A DNA stretch of 64,000 nucleotides from Paenibacillus barcinonensis (GTDB lineage Bacteria > Bacillota > Bacilli > Paenibacillales > Paenibacillaceae). The notes below the pieces were generated by a model, which ran no database searches, was not told where the DNA came from, and was given only the letters and a program-made list of their open reading frames with translations. This document shows, piece after piece, positions 18,938 through 28,084 of this stretch (its first letter is position 1; each line of letters begins with the position of its first letter). The stretch covers positions 224,883 through 288,882 of the forward strand of contig NZ_QJSW01000006.1 in NCBI RefSeq assembly GCF_003217495.1. Direction: 5' to 3'. Made by a program: the position numbers and the translations under genes.

Positions 18938-19331
18938 TGCCTTTTACCTCCTTCCGAAAAGAGAGCTTTAACAGTTCTCCGGCGGCGCCTCGATTATACG
19001 TTGGCAGGTAATTGCCTTCCAGTTCAACCGGAATTGTCGCTGACGGATTAGCAAACGGATCAATGATATATTCAAGACCATCCACCTCAACCTGAATCCC
19101 AGTGCCTGTCATTTGCCGCACAGTATGAAGCACCTCCGCTCCAGTGTAACGATTCGGCTGGCTCGAATGCAGCGTCATATGGATTCTGCCTTCCATCGCT
19201 GTAACACTTGCCGTCCTTTCATTCAATGCACTCGTTAAAATAAGGACATTACGCTGCCCGTACAGGCAGGCTGCCACAAAAAGCACAACCGCCGTACAGA
19301 ACAGCATCAGATGCTGTGTATTTCGTGACAT
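18930..19331 (-). CDS. Small membrane-anchored protein, Tad-like locus
   Basis: A 133-residue protein with an N-terminal membrane segment (LMLFCTAVVLFVAACLYG, about residues 8-25) and a short outer domain. No family recognised. It overlaps the next gene by 8 bp. Likely a structural or assembly component of the same machine, by context. Confidence 0.55.
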   Translation of the reverse strand: MSRNTQHLMLFCTAVVLFVAACLYGQRNVLILTSALNERTASVTAMEGRIHMTLHSSQPNRYTGAEVLHTVRQMTGTGIQVEVDGLEYIIDPFANPSATIPVELEGNYLPTYNRGAAGELLKLSFRKEVKGND

Positions 19332-19347
19332 GTTATACCATCTCCAG

Positions 19348-19833
19348 TCAGGATTGCTGGAAGATCAGCCCTCTGACAACGTTGGAACGATCCTTAACGA
19401 TAATTGCCTTGAATTTACCACTCGGATTAACGTATTGATTGTCTTTTTCACTCATCGTTTGATTAATGCTGCCTACCTTCTCATCCGGTGCAAGGACAGA
19501 GCCATAATCCGCATTGTTGATATCCTGAGAGATGTTGAGCTGATTGCCATACCATTGTCCGCCTCTGTTTTTCCCTGTAATCACTTGAATCCCGAACTGA
19601 TCTTTGTCCGCGTATTTACGCAGAGCATTTGTCACCTGTGATCCGCTGATGGTGGTCCCGTCATATACCGTGAATGCAGCCTGGGACAACTCTGTTTGAA
19701 TATCTGCAAAGTTATTTTGCGCTGTTTTGGTAGCCTCCTGCGCTGAGATAAACAACAAAACCACAATCGTAATCAACGCGATGGTCAGAAAGATTCCTGC
19801 CGCTACCTTCAAAGCACTTGATGCATTATTCAT
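19348..19833 (-). CDS. Putative pilin-like protein, Tad-like locus
   Basis: A 161-residue protein with a single N-terminal hydrophobic helix (about residues 8-30) followed by an amphipathic stretch rich in Q, N and A, the usual layout of a type IV pilin-like subunit. It has its own spacing (74 bp after the TadB/C-like gene), as expected for a more abundant subunit. There is no typical Flp peptide of about 50 residues, so it is not a standard Flp pilin. Confidence 0.5.
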   Translation of the reverse strand: MNNASSALKVAAGIFLTIALITIVVLLFISAQEATKTAQNNFADIQTELSQAAFTVYDGTTISGSQVTNALRKYADKDQFGIQVITGKNRGGQWYGNQLNISQDINNADYGSVLAPDEKVGSINQTMSEKDNQYVNPSGKFKAIIVKDRSNVVRGLIFQQS

Positions 19834-19907
19834 AAATGAAATACCCTCCTAAAATTTATATTGGTTAATTATCCGGTTTCCACTGCTTCACAAATCAGAT
19901 TCGTATG

Positions 19908-21974
19908 CTACAGCTTCTGAATTTGTTCATAATACATGTTCATCTGCACAAAGCTCATGCCTACCAGCGGAATGACCAGATACAGAAAGATTAAAGCATA
20001 CATCGGTGCAAAACCGATTGTTCTTCCCCAGCCCGCTTTAATATCAATCATTTTGCTGTATTCCTGTTTGCGCTGTTCAAAATAAAAGGCCATCATACTC
20101 TCCAGATCGTCGAACGCTTCACGAATTGAGATTTTACCCAGTGAAAGCTGCAGCTTATCAATTAAACGCTGAAACTCAGGTAGCCCCACCTCCTCTTTTA
20201 ATTGCTCAAGCGCATCTTCGGGACCATGCTCGAAATGTAACAGACACTTTTGCAGCGGCCTTTTGAAAATAACAGCAAAGCGATTCAGCCATTCAACAAT
20301 TTCCTCAACAGACATGCGATCCATCTCACGCAAAATCGAGATTACCGTTTGAAACTGATAGATTTCATGTCGCATATCCATGCTTCGCATCTTGCGCTGG
20401 AACAGCATCAGCCAAATGGGCAGATGATAACCGCATAAAGCAATAATTATAGCTAAAACCACTTCATACCATTGCATATACTGGTTGTTATATGATTCTA
20501 ACTTTGCCATAACTCGTGTAACTGCTTCAGTCTGTGCTTCATGATTCATTGCATGAGGTGCAAGCTGCAGCATTGCTGTGGAAATATCTTCATAGGAAAC
20601 TTCACGCTGCATCTTCACGTATTCCATGACCAAACGGTCGAGCTTCGTCTTGTCTTCAGCCACTTTCAGATCCGCCTCGGACATCGCACCGAACATGCGG
20701 TCATCCCGTATCGGATCATGCAGGATGTGATTACGCTCAACTTGATGAAGCAACAGCACAAAGCCTATCGACAGAACCAGACTGCTGACAAATAACATAA
20801 GTCTGCGTATAGCCAGCCATTCGTATTTTAACTCGGTACTGCTCTCTCTCATGAGCCGGATGGTCTGATTGTATGGCGCAGTACCCGGCTTGGGGGCAAA
20901 CAGCATAGCCAGTCTTCGTAAAAAGAGCTGTTTATACAAGAAACGATCCAGTCTGGAATGCTTGTGTCCGGAACGATAGCGTGTCTCATCGTACTGCTGA
21001 AGCCGCTGCAGCAGCAGATAGGCTACAATGATGATTACATAGATGGATATTTTCGTGACAAATCCAAGCTTGCTTCGATAAAAATCATCCATTGTAGGGA
21101 AGCTAAGCCGAGCCCATTGCTCAATCGGACCTGTAAACAATACAGGAGCGAGTGCGATCACATTTAGCCCTTGCAGCATATAGTCGAGCCGATCACGTCT
21201 CAAAATCTCCAGATGAATTTCCTGAGTCAGATGACCTAATCCTTGAAGATAAATGGAGCCCTGCTCCTTGTCCTTATCACCAAACTCCATCACCATATAA
21301 GAAATACCGGCGAATCCTTTCAGAAACCGATTTGGTGCAATCTCGTAATAGCGCTCCAGCGCTTCATTGGGATCGGGAGAAGTGAGCGCTTCATAGATTA
21401 GCCTTACTTGCTCGGCTGCTTCCCCTGTTCCCCCCTCCGCGGCTTCATATAACGCTTCCTCAACCATTCCATGCTGATGATATCGGTGTCTCACATCTGC
21501 AAACAGATCGAGCATCTGCACAAGCAGCTTCTTCTCCATCCGGCTCAGACACATATCCAGTACGAGACTATTTAAAACAACACCACAGAGGATGGACAGA
21601 ATGACAAAAGCCAGTCCGGGCTGCAGCCAGAACAGCACGATGCTAACACTTCCATACCCGCATAAAATAATAAGCACAATGCTCATCGTTAGCCGCCTGA
21701 GCGTGGGTTCATCTCTGGCATAGCGATAGGAGATTCTTTTTTGCACCTGTAAAATATATGTTGATATCACGGGCACCTTAATGCCGAACTGATATGCCTT
21801 TAGCAGGAGAGGGCCCAGTCCCCTGTATTTTCTCCCTTGAATACGAATCACATTAACAGCAGAATGTAAGGGAAGTGCCTCATTTCTTCGCAATACCTGC
21901 AGGATTATCAGGGTAATAACCAGCCCGACTGCACAAATACCTAATACAAGCAACAGAAGCCACTTAATGCTCAC
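19908..21974 (-). CDS. Fused TadB/TadC-like inner-membrane platform protein
   Basis: A 688-residue membrane protein with an N-terminal membrane segment, a pair near residues 95-145, another near 310-335, then a second set near 400-425, 510-530 and a C-terminal one near 655-680. Two cytoplasmic helical blocks resembling T2SS-F domains follow, the first near 155-290 and the second near 540-650 (with REAFDDLESMMAFYFEQRK). TadB and TadC are normally two separate proteins of about 300 residues each, so this looks like a fusion of both. It overlaps the CpaF-like gene by 4 bp. Confidence 0.65.
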   Translation of the reverse strand: MSIKWLLLLVLGICAVGLVITLIILQVLRRNEALPLHSAVNVIRIQGRKYRGLGPLLLKAYQFGIKVPVISTYILQVQKRISYRYARDEPTLRRLTMSIVLIILCGYGSVSIVLFWLQPGLAFVILSILCGVVLNSLVLDMCLSRMEKKLLVQMLDLFADVRHRYHQHGMVEEALYEAAEGGTGEAAEQVRLIYEALTSPDPNEALERYYEIAPNRFLKGFAGISYMVMEFGDKDKEQGSIYLQGLGHLTQEIHLEILRRDRLDYMLQGLNVIALAPVLFTGPIEQWARLSFPTMDDFYRSKLGFVTKISIYVIIIVAYLLLQRLQQYDETRYRSGHKHSRLDRFLYKQLFLRRLAMLFAPKPGTAPYNQTIRLMRESSTELKYEWLAIRRLMLFVSSLVLSIGFVLLLHQVERNHILHDPIRDDRMFGAMSEADLKVAEDKTKLDRLVMEYVKMQREVSYEDISTAMLQLAPHAMNHEAQTEAVTRVMAKLESYNNQYMQWYEVVLAIIIALCGYHLPIWLMLFQRKMRSMDMRHEIYQFQTVISILREMDRMSVEEIVEWLNRFAVIFKRPLQKCLLHFEHGPEDALEQLKEEVGLPEFQRLIDKLQLSLGKISIREAFDDLESMMAFYFEQRKQEYSKMIDIKAGWGRTIGFAPMYALIFLYLVIPLVGMSFVQMNMYYEQIQKL

Positions 21975-23791
21975 TGTTCTTCACCCCACTGCTGTCTGAT
22001 GAATTGAGTAAATTGTTCGGCATCCTGCAGTGTCATCTGCTCCCGCATCTCCGCTATGCTTGAAGGGGTAAGCGCCAAGTTAGCCACATATGTCCCGTCC
22101 CGATACTCCACAACATTTCGAGATGCAAATCCATTCCTCTCTTCGACGATCCCATGAGTACCAGCATGTGGAATACATTCTGTGATTCGTTCGATATATC
22201 TGTGTCCTGCAGCATCCTTTTTCATATGCACATCGAAATTGATAACACTGACGACCTGTTCCTCTGCAATATGTTCATGCTGGAACATACCTGTTTTCAG
22301 CAGCGAATTGCGAAGTGAAAAGACCAAATCACGAAATGTTTTGGCATGATGTGTAAACAGTGTAAATAGAGATGCCACCTGAGACATCTGGATCATCCAG
22401 CTAGCCACTTCATCACTTGCTACCTCACCAAGTATGTTCACTGTACCATCTGTTTTTTTCTGCAGATCCAGCCCCTGCTGACCAGATATATACTCTGTCT
22501 CGCGAAAACTGAGAATGTTGCGACGGCTATAAATCCGTCTTAATTGCAGTTCAAAGGCCATCTCCTGTACCCTAAGGGTGTATGAGGCGTAGATGTGCTT
22601 GACCATAGCCATCAATAATGTCGTTTTACCCGACCCTTGTGCACCCGTCACGGCTGTAATCCGGCTGCCTTTCATCAAATATTGAAGCAATTGGATTGGC
22701 AGCTGTGCATTGTTACCTGTAATTAATTGTTCAAGTGATGCATTAGGAATATCAAATTTCCGTACGAAGAAAGCCCAAGATTCCGCAAAAGGAGGACGAA
22801 CAACAACAACACGCGAGCCGTCTTTCATCTCATTGACTTTATACCCACTAGCCTCGGACAATTGACCAGGATAGTTGTATTTGTATATATTCTGACATAC
22901 ACGCTTCAATTCCCGATTACTGCCAAAGCTCAGAAAGGACAAATGAATCGACCTCCCCTTATAAAAAATCCAGACACTTTGCGTGCCGCTGAGCGGTTCT
23001 TCTTGTTGCTGATCCTCGAAAGCTTGCTCCAGCAGGTCATTCCAGGAAGCAGGAGTGTAATAATTCATCTGTGGAAACGTGTCAAGAATCCCGCTCACTC
23101 CTCCGCTGACACCGTCGATCCGTTGGTCCCGGATCTCATCTACAACCGAGAATCCCTTATAGTGCTGAAAGATACGCTGCACGATAATTTCAACCTTTTC
23201 TCTGAATTCCAGCTCGCGATACTCGCATTCAAAGACATACTGGATATCCTGCTCGGAAATATAATAGCTACCACCATCTTGCGCGCCCTCCTCCAGCCTG
23301 AGCTCACCCAAATCATACGTATCAATCATTCGGGAGAGTGCTTCTGCACCAAATTGCTGCCGATACAAATAAAAGACAATTTCAAAACGATCCTGTGCAG
23401 TTAAACGTTCAGGCTCTGCAAACATCATAACCTCATCCACATTGGATTTGTTCAAACCAATCGTTCTTGTCAGCAGATCAGCTATCAGGTTTTTGACATA
23501 CGTTTTGTCACTGATGCTTCCAGATACACAGTCCTTCAGTGCTTTTCTCATCTCAGCACGCTGGTTTATCCTGCGGCGGTACTCCTCTTCATGCAGACCC
23601 GCATCAGCAAGCTGACTGTGGCTTATTTCATGCAATGAATGTTTAACCTGCTCAATTAATGATTCAATGGTAAGAGCTTCGCGTTCGGGTAGAACTACAC
23701 TTTTCTCCCCAAGAACGGCACGATACTTAAACCAGATATAATATAAGCCGGCCATAACAATCATCGTTATGCCTATCGAATTCATGATCAT
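21971..23791 (-). CDS. CpaF/TadA-like secretion ATPase with N-terminal membrane anchor
   Basis: A 606-residue AAA-type ATPase of the T2SS-E/CpaF family. The Walker A motif GAQGSGKTTLL is near residue 385. Downstream LGEVASDEVASWM stands where CpaF proteins have GEVRG.EA, and LFTHHAKTFRDLVF stands for the usual TTIHANS block. It is unusual in starting with a hydrophobic segment (about residues 5-20), absent from most CpaF proteins. It likely powers assembly through the TadB/C-like platform encoded next. The start lies 7 bp after the upstream stop codon. Confidence 0.75.
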   Translation of the reverse strand: MIMNSIGITMIVMAGLYYIWFKYRAVLGEKSVVLPEREALTIESLIEQVKHSLHEISHSQLADAGLHEEEYRRRINQRAEMRKALKDCVSGSISDKTYVKNLIADLLTRTIGLNKSNVDEVMMFAEPERLTAQDRFEIVFYLYRQQFGAEALSRMIDTYDLGELRLEEGAQDGGSYYISEQDIQYVFECEYRELEFREKVEIIVQRIFQHYKGFSVVDEIRDQRIDGVSGGVSGILDTFPQMNYYTPASWNDLLEQAFEDQQQEEPLSGTQSVWIFYKGRSIHLSFLSFGSNRELKRVCQNIYKYNYPGQLSEASGYKVNEMKDGSRVVVVRPPFAESWAFFVRKFDIPNASLEQLITGNNAQLPIQLLQYLMKGSRITAVTGAQGSGKTTLLMAMVKHIYASYTLRVQEMAFELQLRRIYSRRNILSFRETEYISGQQGLDLQKKTDGTVNILGEVASDEVASWMIQMSQVASLFTLFTHHAKTFRDLVFSLRNSLLKTGMFQHEHIAEEQVVSVINFDVHMKKDAAGHRYIERITECIPHAGTHGIVEERNGFASRNVVEYRDGTYVANLALTPSSIAEMREQMTLQDAEQFTQFIRQQWGEEQ

Positions 23792-23798
23792 TGGAGAT

Positions 23799-24629
23799 TC
23801 AGGCTCCCCTTTCCAGCCTCTTCAGCACAGTACGCATCTCCGCACCGTCCATCATCAGGCGGGCAAGTTCACCCAGGCCAGCGGCAAAACTCCCTTTACG
23901 CGCATGTTTGCTGTCCCCCTGGATTTCCAGCTGCAGATATCGGGCTGCATCTCGACGATTCATGGCATCCAGACAGCTGCTGGCGTAGGGGATTGCAGAC
24001 AAACTCCCTTTATATTTGAAGCCGCGCTTAATATTAGACAGAGTTGCGCGAGATCGTGCATCATATTTGTTAATGAGTACATGCACTTTCTTTTCACGCA
24101 ACTGATCTGGCATAATCTGTTCAAAGAACGTTTCCAGATTCCTCATATCCTGATTCAGCACAGCAACAACGCTATCTGCCTCCCGCAACATTAGCGGTGA
24201 ATCAACATGGCCATGCTTCGCATCCAGAAGAATCAGATCGTAACATTGGTTAGCCGTATTCAACAGTTTTTTCAGCATTTCCTCTTTAAATCCCGCTGAG
24301 CGCTCGGCCCTGTTCCGGCTTCCCGTCAGCAGATCCAATCGGTCCTTCAGCAGCGGCTTGGTATAGTCTCTTAAATTAAGCTTGTTCAGGCTACCGCTAA
24401 TAAATAAACGTTCCACAGCATCCCAGCCGTTTTCTTCAAAAGAAAACAATGCTTCGGATGAAGCCCTCTCATCCTCAAACAAACTTGCTTCAACCCCCTC
24501 CTTTGCCAAACCTGTATTCACTAGCAGCACTCTCGCTCTATACTGGAGTGCCAGTGCGTAAGCACCGATCAAGGTGCTTGAAGAGCAGCCTGTGGCTGGA
24601 AAGGGGCTCCAAAAGGTAATAGTACTCAT
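23799..24629 (-). CDS. Degenerate MinD/CpaE-like protein (second of two)
   Basis: A 276-residue protein with a MinD/ParA-like plan: FWSPFPATGCSSST at the site of the deviant Walker A loop (KGGTGKT type) but without the lysines, LLVNTG, YDLILLDAKHG and VLINKYD blocks. So it keeps the SIMIBI fold signs yet has lost the usual ATP-binding residues. CpaE proteins in Tad systems are MinD-like localisation factors. It overlaps the previous gene by 4 bp. Confidence 0.6.
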   Translation of the reverse strand: MSTITFWSPFPATGCSSSTLIGAYALALQYRARVLLVNTGLAKEGVEASLFEDERASSEALFSFEENGWDAVERLFISGSLNKLNLRDYTKPLLKDRLDLLTGSRNRAERSAGFKEEMLKKLLNTANQCYDLILLDAKHGHVDSPLMLREADSVVAVLNQDMRNLETFFEQIMPDQLREKKVHVLINKYDARSRATLSNIKRGFKYKGSLSAIPYASSCLDAMNRRDAARYLQLEIQGDSKHARKGSFAAGLGELARLMMDGAEMRTVLKRLERGA

Positions 24630-25348
24630 GCCCTCATCCTCCCTGCTTCTTTCATTGCACGACGACTGTGCATACGCTCCCAGCCAGTGAACTGCTCAAC
24701 AACACGACATAAGGATTTTTTGTAGTTTCTCGATAACTGTCCCAGTTCTACTCGGCGATGATGTTCATTCTCGAGCTTAACGGCTTCGCTCAATTCGTCC
24801 CACGGTAGAAGCAAAGATTCCCCGGTCCATGCAAAGGGACTCCCCTCCAGATAAGCCCATAGATAAGCAGCATCAAGCTTGCAGTCCACGCCATTGATCA
24901 GCATACGATGAAAGGTCAGCTCTGAAGGAAGCTCCTGTTCAACAAGCAGCTGCTCCAGCCATGCCTTGCTGCGCTCCAGATTGTAACGTTCATAATCACT
25001 GACCCAGACACGTACCTCTGCTGCAAGCCATAGATTTCGGGTAGCAAAGTGTAACGTTTCCAGGTCATATAATACATAATCATATCCTTCCAGACGCTCG
25101 CCGTTTACCTGCAAATGCTGGTCTACTGCTGTTGAAGTCACAAACTGACACGCGATATCGAACCCCTCAAATTCCACAATTCGTAGCGACTGGTGACGAT
25201 GATCTCCAACATTGTGTCCATATTTTTGCTGCAGCGTGCCATCGACCAGCAGAACACGCTTCCCCGTAGAAGCAAGTATTTTGCACAGGTATAACATCAA
25301 ATCATGCTTCTCACATAAACCTGCCAGTATCCATATATGCACAAACAA
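24626..25348 (-). CDS. Degenerate MinD-like protein (first of two)
   Basis: A 240-residue protein with HIWILAGLCEKHDLMLYL, GKRVLLVDG and YDYVLYDLE, which follow the strand order of MinD-type ATPases, but no Walker A lysine is visible. It sits between the CpaB-like gene and the second MinD-like gene. Function is not known; a CpaE-like role is inferred by position. Confidence 0.5.
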   Translation of the reverse strand: MFVHIWILAGLCEKHDLMLYLCKILASTGKRVLLVDGTLQQKYGHNVGDHRHQSLRIVEFEGFDIACQFVTSTAVDQHLQVNGERLEGYDYVLYDLETLHFATRNLWLAAEVRVWVSDYERYNLERSKAWLEQLLVEQELPSELTFHRMLINGVDCKLDAAYLWAYLEGSPFAWTGESLLLPWDELSEAVKLENEHHRRVELGQLSRNYKKSLCRVVEQFTGWERMHSRRAMKEAGRMRA

Positions 25349-25371
25349 CCACTCCCTTCTTGTCTCAACAT

Positions 25372-26388
25372 TTACTCATTTCCCGTTAACAATTGCTGCT
25401 GCTCGTCAAGTATGGAAAAATCCGGGACATTAGATGCATTCCCCGCTTGGTTCGATGCGCTTCCTGCACCATCGTTCCAAATGACTCCCGCCGATGATGT
25501 CTCTTGTACGGATGGCCTTTTATTATAAGTAACCGATGATTGTGCAACATCCTGTTCTATGCCCTTGGATGGCGCAGACATGGAGGCGGCTAACGAGCTT
25601 TCGAGCGAGCTGCGGACCTGTCTGGTCAACTCCTGTTCAGCATGACGCACAAGGTTCGGATCACTCTCCAGCAGCTTTAACACTTCGGCATTGGCTGGAT
25701 ATGTGGGAATAGCTGCTGTCTGGAACTGGGGCTCAACATAGGTCAGAGCATAGATTGAAGCTTTATGTAAGTAAGCATCTACGATTGCGCTGGACAGTGA
25801 CAATATCTCATCTTCCGTCATCGTAACCCATAATGTTGCTGCATTTAGTCGCTCCACTTTTTTCTTGGATAACAGAATATAGTCCTGTCCAGTTGGAAAC
25901 TGAATTCGTATATCAATCATATCTCCTTTGACCAAAGAAGAAGGCAGCAGTACCACCTGAAGCTCCCGGTTTCTTAAATCGGAAGGAGCCGGCGTATCTT
26001 CATAGACCATTTCGGTCGTAATCGCTGTTCCTTTTTTCAGCTCAATCTTGGCTACCTGACCCTGCAGCTTCTTCGTACTGGACCACAAATTTCGAGGGGC
26101 TTGTGCATCAGGTATCGCAACGAGCTTTAGATCATCAGGCATGACAGGCTCACCAGCCTCAATATCCCTGATTGTCACCCAGCCCTGAGCTCCAGAATTC
26201 CACTGCTGTAACAGATCAGCTTGCTTTTCCTCGTATGCGGACAGATAACGGGCTTCAATTGCTGACCTGACATTCTCGGCAGTATTGACCTGATATATTA
26301 CGTATCCCGCAAAGATCACTGCCACAGCTCCCGCTCCAATCAGCCCTGCGTAGATGCGCTCACGACTTTGTTTTCTTAATTTGGACAA
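25372..26388 (-). CDS. CpaB-like SAF-domain protein
   Basis: A 338-residue protein with an N-terminal membrane segment (about 12-32), then an SAF domain (about 70-130: VTIRDIEAGEPVMPDDLKL, GQVAKIELKKGTAITTEMV) as in CpaB/FlgA/RcpC proteins, then VLLPSSLVKGDMIDI. The C-terminal 100 residues are low-complexity and Ser/Ala-rich. CpaB proteins act at the outer face during Flp pilus assembly. It lies 27 bp after the kinase gene. Confidence 0.7.
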   Translation of the reverse strand: MSKLRKQSRERIYAGLIGAGAVAVIFAGYVIYQVNTAENVRSAIEARYLSAYEEKQADLLQQWNSGAQGWVTIRDIEAGEPVMPDDLKLVAIPDAQAPRNLWSSTKKLQGQVAKIELKKGTAITTEMVYEDTPAPSDLRNRELQVVLLPSSLVKGDMIDIRIQFPTGQDYILLSKKKVERLNAATLWVTMTEDEILSLSSAIVDAYLHKASIYALTYVEPQFQTAAIPTYPANAEVLKLLESDPNLVRHAEQELTRQVRSSLESSLAASMSAPSKGIEQDVAQSSVTYNKRPSVQETSSAGVIWNDGAGSASNQAGNASNVPDFSILDEQQQLLTGNE

Positions 26389-26414
26389 AAGAGGCTCTCC
26401 TTTCGTTATTTCCT

Positions 26415-27899
26415 CTATTCAACTAGCCTTTTTCGTGAAAAAAATGAACGTTTTCTTGGCTGCTTAGCCATTAGATGGCCCAGAATATGTGCAAACACCT
26501 TGTCCATATGAGAATCCTTATCAAATGGGTCCAGCTGCAGCGGCAGCCCGTAAACACTGGACGTATCCAGATTTTTGCGTACACGCTCCACAGCATCTGC
26601 TGCGGCAAGCGGAAGACAATATATCCATTTATCCTGAGGATAGCGGTGATGCGTACGAATAAAAGCAGTAATCTCGGCCTGTTTCCATTCCGCGCCTGAA
26701 CCAACAACGATGGGCAGATCCGCACGAAGAAACTCTTCCAGTCGATTCTGATCCTGACCGCTTCCGAGATCCATCACAATAAACTGGTAGCTGCCACCCA
26801 GCAGGGATAAAATATCTGCTCGGCCAGACTGCTTCCAATAATGCACACCATCCACAGCAAACCTCCTTCCTGTAGGAACAGCTTTACCCGCCTGCACCAC
26901 TTGCTGAATGCGGGCAAACGACTGGGAACGTGGTGACATCTCAATCACAGCAACCTTAAAGTTCTGCCGCTCCAGAAAATGGCTGATAGCTATCGCAGTG
27001 TGGGTAACTCCTGCTCCGGCAGAGGTTCCCGTTAATGCTATAACTCTGGTCCCCCCACTAAGCATCAGCTGCGAATCAGTAGCAGGGGTGCTACCTGCCG
27101 CTCCCGGTATTCGCAGCAGCTCCTTTCTCACCTCATCAGCCGTTTGAAATCGCTCCTCTGCGTTGTACCTTAGCAGTCGCCTTGCCACTGGGATATAGGT
27201 GCGCGGCACATCACTTCGTATCGAACTTTCGACTCCCTGGGTCCATTCCGTATAAGCTCCGCTCGTCATCAGATATAACATCAAGGCTCCAAAACCATAC
27301 AGGTCTGAACGGGCATCCGTTTGCCCTGAACCATATTGTTCAGGTGCTGCAAACCCGGCAGTTCCCAGCTTGACCGTGTCCTCTGTATGCTGCCTTTTGT
27401 AGCTGCGAGCAATGCCAAAATCAATTAAACGCACTTCATGCTCTGGTGTAATCATAATGTTAGCGGGCTTCATATCCCTGTAGATGACAGGTGGGTCCAG
27501 ATTATGCAGATAACTCAGTACATCCAGCAACTGAAGCAGAAATTCAGCAAACTGCTGCATCGGAATTTTGCCCCTGCACTGCTTGATGTAATCGCTAAGC
27601 GTCAAACCCTCAATGTACTCCATGACCAGGTACGTATATCCCTCTTCATCAGGAGCGAAAAAATCAACAATTTGCGGAAGTCTAGGATGACGCAGCGATG
27701 TGAGCAGTGCTGCCTCCCTTTCCACACTCCCTTTGAATGGCATCTGTGTGACACTTTCTTTCACAGCCCATATTTTCCCCGGCAGCTTCATATCCTCTGC
27801 CTCATACACATGGCTCATTCCGCCAGCCCCCAGCACCGACAGAATACGGTATCTCCCTCCCAGCAGGCTTCCGCGTTCCAGCCTGACCGGATGTCTCAT
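26415..27899 (-). CDS. Ser/Thr protein kinase fused to a MinD-like domain
   Basis: A 494-residue protein. Residues 1-270 are a Hanks-type kinase: glycine loop GAGGMSHVYEAED, Lys in WAVKES, catalytic YRDMKPANIM, DFG in LIDFGIAR, and GTAGFAAPEQY in the activation segment. Residues 285-470 look like a MinD/ParA NTPase: VIALTGTSAGAGVTHTA in place of the Walker A loop, VAVIEMSP, FIVMDLGSG. There are no PASTA repeats and no membrane segment. It is the first gene of the Tad-like locus. ATG 27899 is chosen because GGAAGGAGG precedes it. The catalytic HRD is YRD, common in bacterial kinases. Confidence 0.8.
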   Translation of the reverse strand: MRHPVRLERGSLLGGRYRILSVLGAGGMSHVYEAEDMKLPGKIWAVKESVTQMPFKGSVEREAALLTSLRHPRLPQIVDFFAPDEEGYTYLVMEYIEGLTLSDYIKQCRGKIPMQQFAEFLLQLLDVLSYLHNLDPPVIYRDMKPANIMITPEHEVRLIDFGIARSYKRQHTEDTVKLGTAGFAAPEQYGSGQTDARSDLYGFGALMLYLMTSGAYTEWTQGVESSIRSDVPRTYIPVARRLLRYNAEERFQTADEVRKELLRIPGAAGSTPATDSQLMLSGGTRVIALTGTSAGAGVTHTAIAISHFLERQNFKVAVIEMSPRSQSFARIQQVVQAGKAVPTGRRFAVDGVHYWKQSGRADILSLLGGSYQFIVMDLGSGQDQNRLEEFLRADLPIVVGSGAEWKQAEITAFIRTHHRYPQDKWIYCLPLAAADAVERVRKNLDTSSVYGLPLQLDPFDKDSHMDKVFAHILGHLMAKQPRKRSFFSRKRLVE

Positions 27900-27924
27900 A
27901 GGTTTACCTCCTTCCACACAGCAC

Positions 27925-27994
27925 AAAAAAGGGAAAGCTTCACCGAAACGAACAAACCAGCAGGCTGGTTAAGTTCACTTCGGGATGCTTTCCC
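27925..27994 (-). terminator. Long terminator hairpin in the leader of the Tad-like locus
   Basis: On the minus strand GGGAAAGC pairs with GCTTTCCC; inside are CCGAA-GT-GAAC/GTTC-GT-TTCGG and AACCAG/CTGGTT; TTTTTT follows. It ends 26 bp before the kinase start and lies after a good promoter, so it can attenuate the locus. It could instead simply end the upstream methyltransferase transcript. Confidence 0.7.
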
Positions 27995-28029
27995 TCAAAA
28001 TTTGTATCGTTATGGTTAATATTGGTATC

Positions 28030-28059
28030 ATTATAGTATACGGAATCAATCGTTGTAAA
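28030..28059 (-). promoter_or_regulatory. Promoter of the Tad-like locus
   Basis: On the minus strand TTTACA, 18-bp spacer, TATAAT, between the methyltransferase stop codon and the leader hairpin. Its position implies a leader RNA of roughly 120 bases before the kinase start. Confidence 0.7.
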
Positions 28060-28084
28060 GCAGAAATTTCATAACATATATGAT

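Noticed and set aside
17374..27899. Calling the locus a competence (ComG) or classical type IV pilus operon
   Set aside because: The SAF-domain CpaB-like protein, the MinD-like proteins and the CpaF-type ATPase fit Tad better, and no ComGC-type pilin motif or prepilin peptidase is present.
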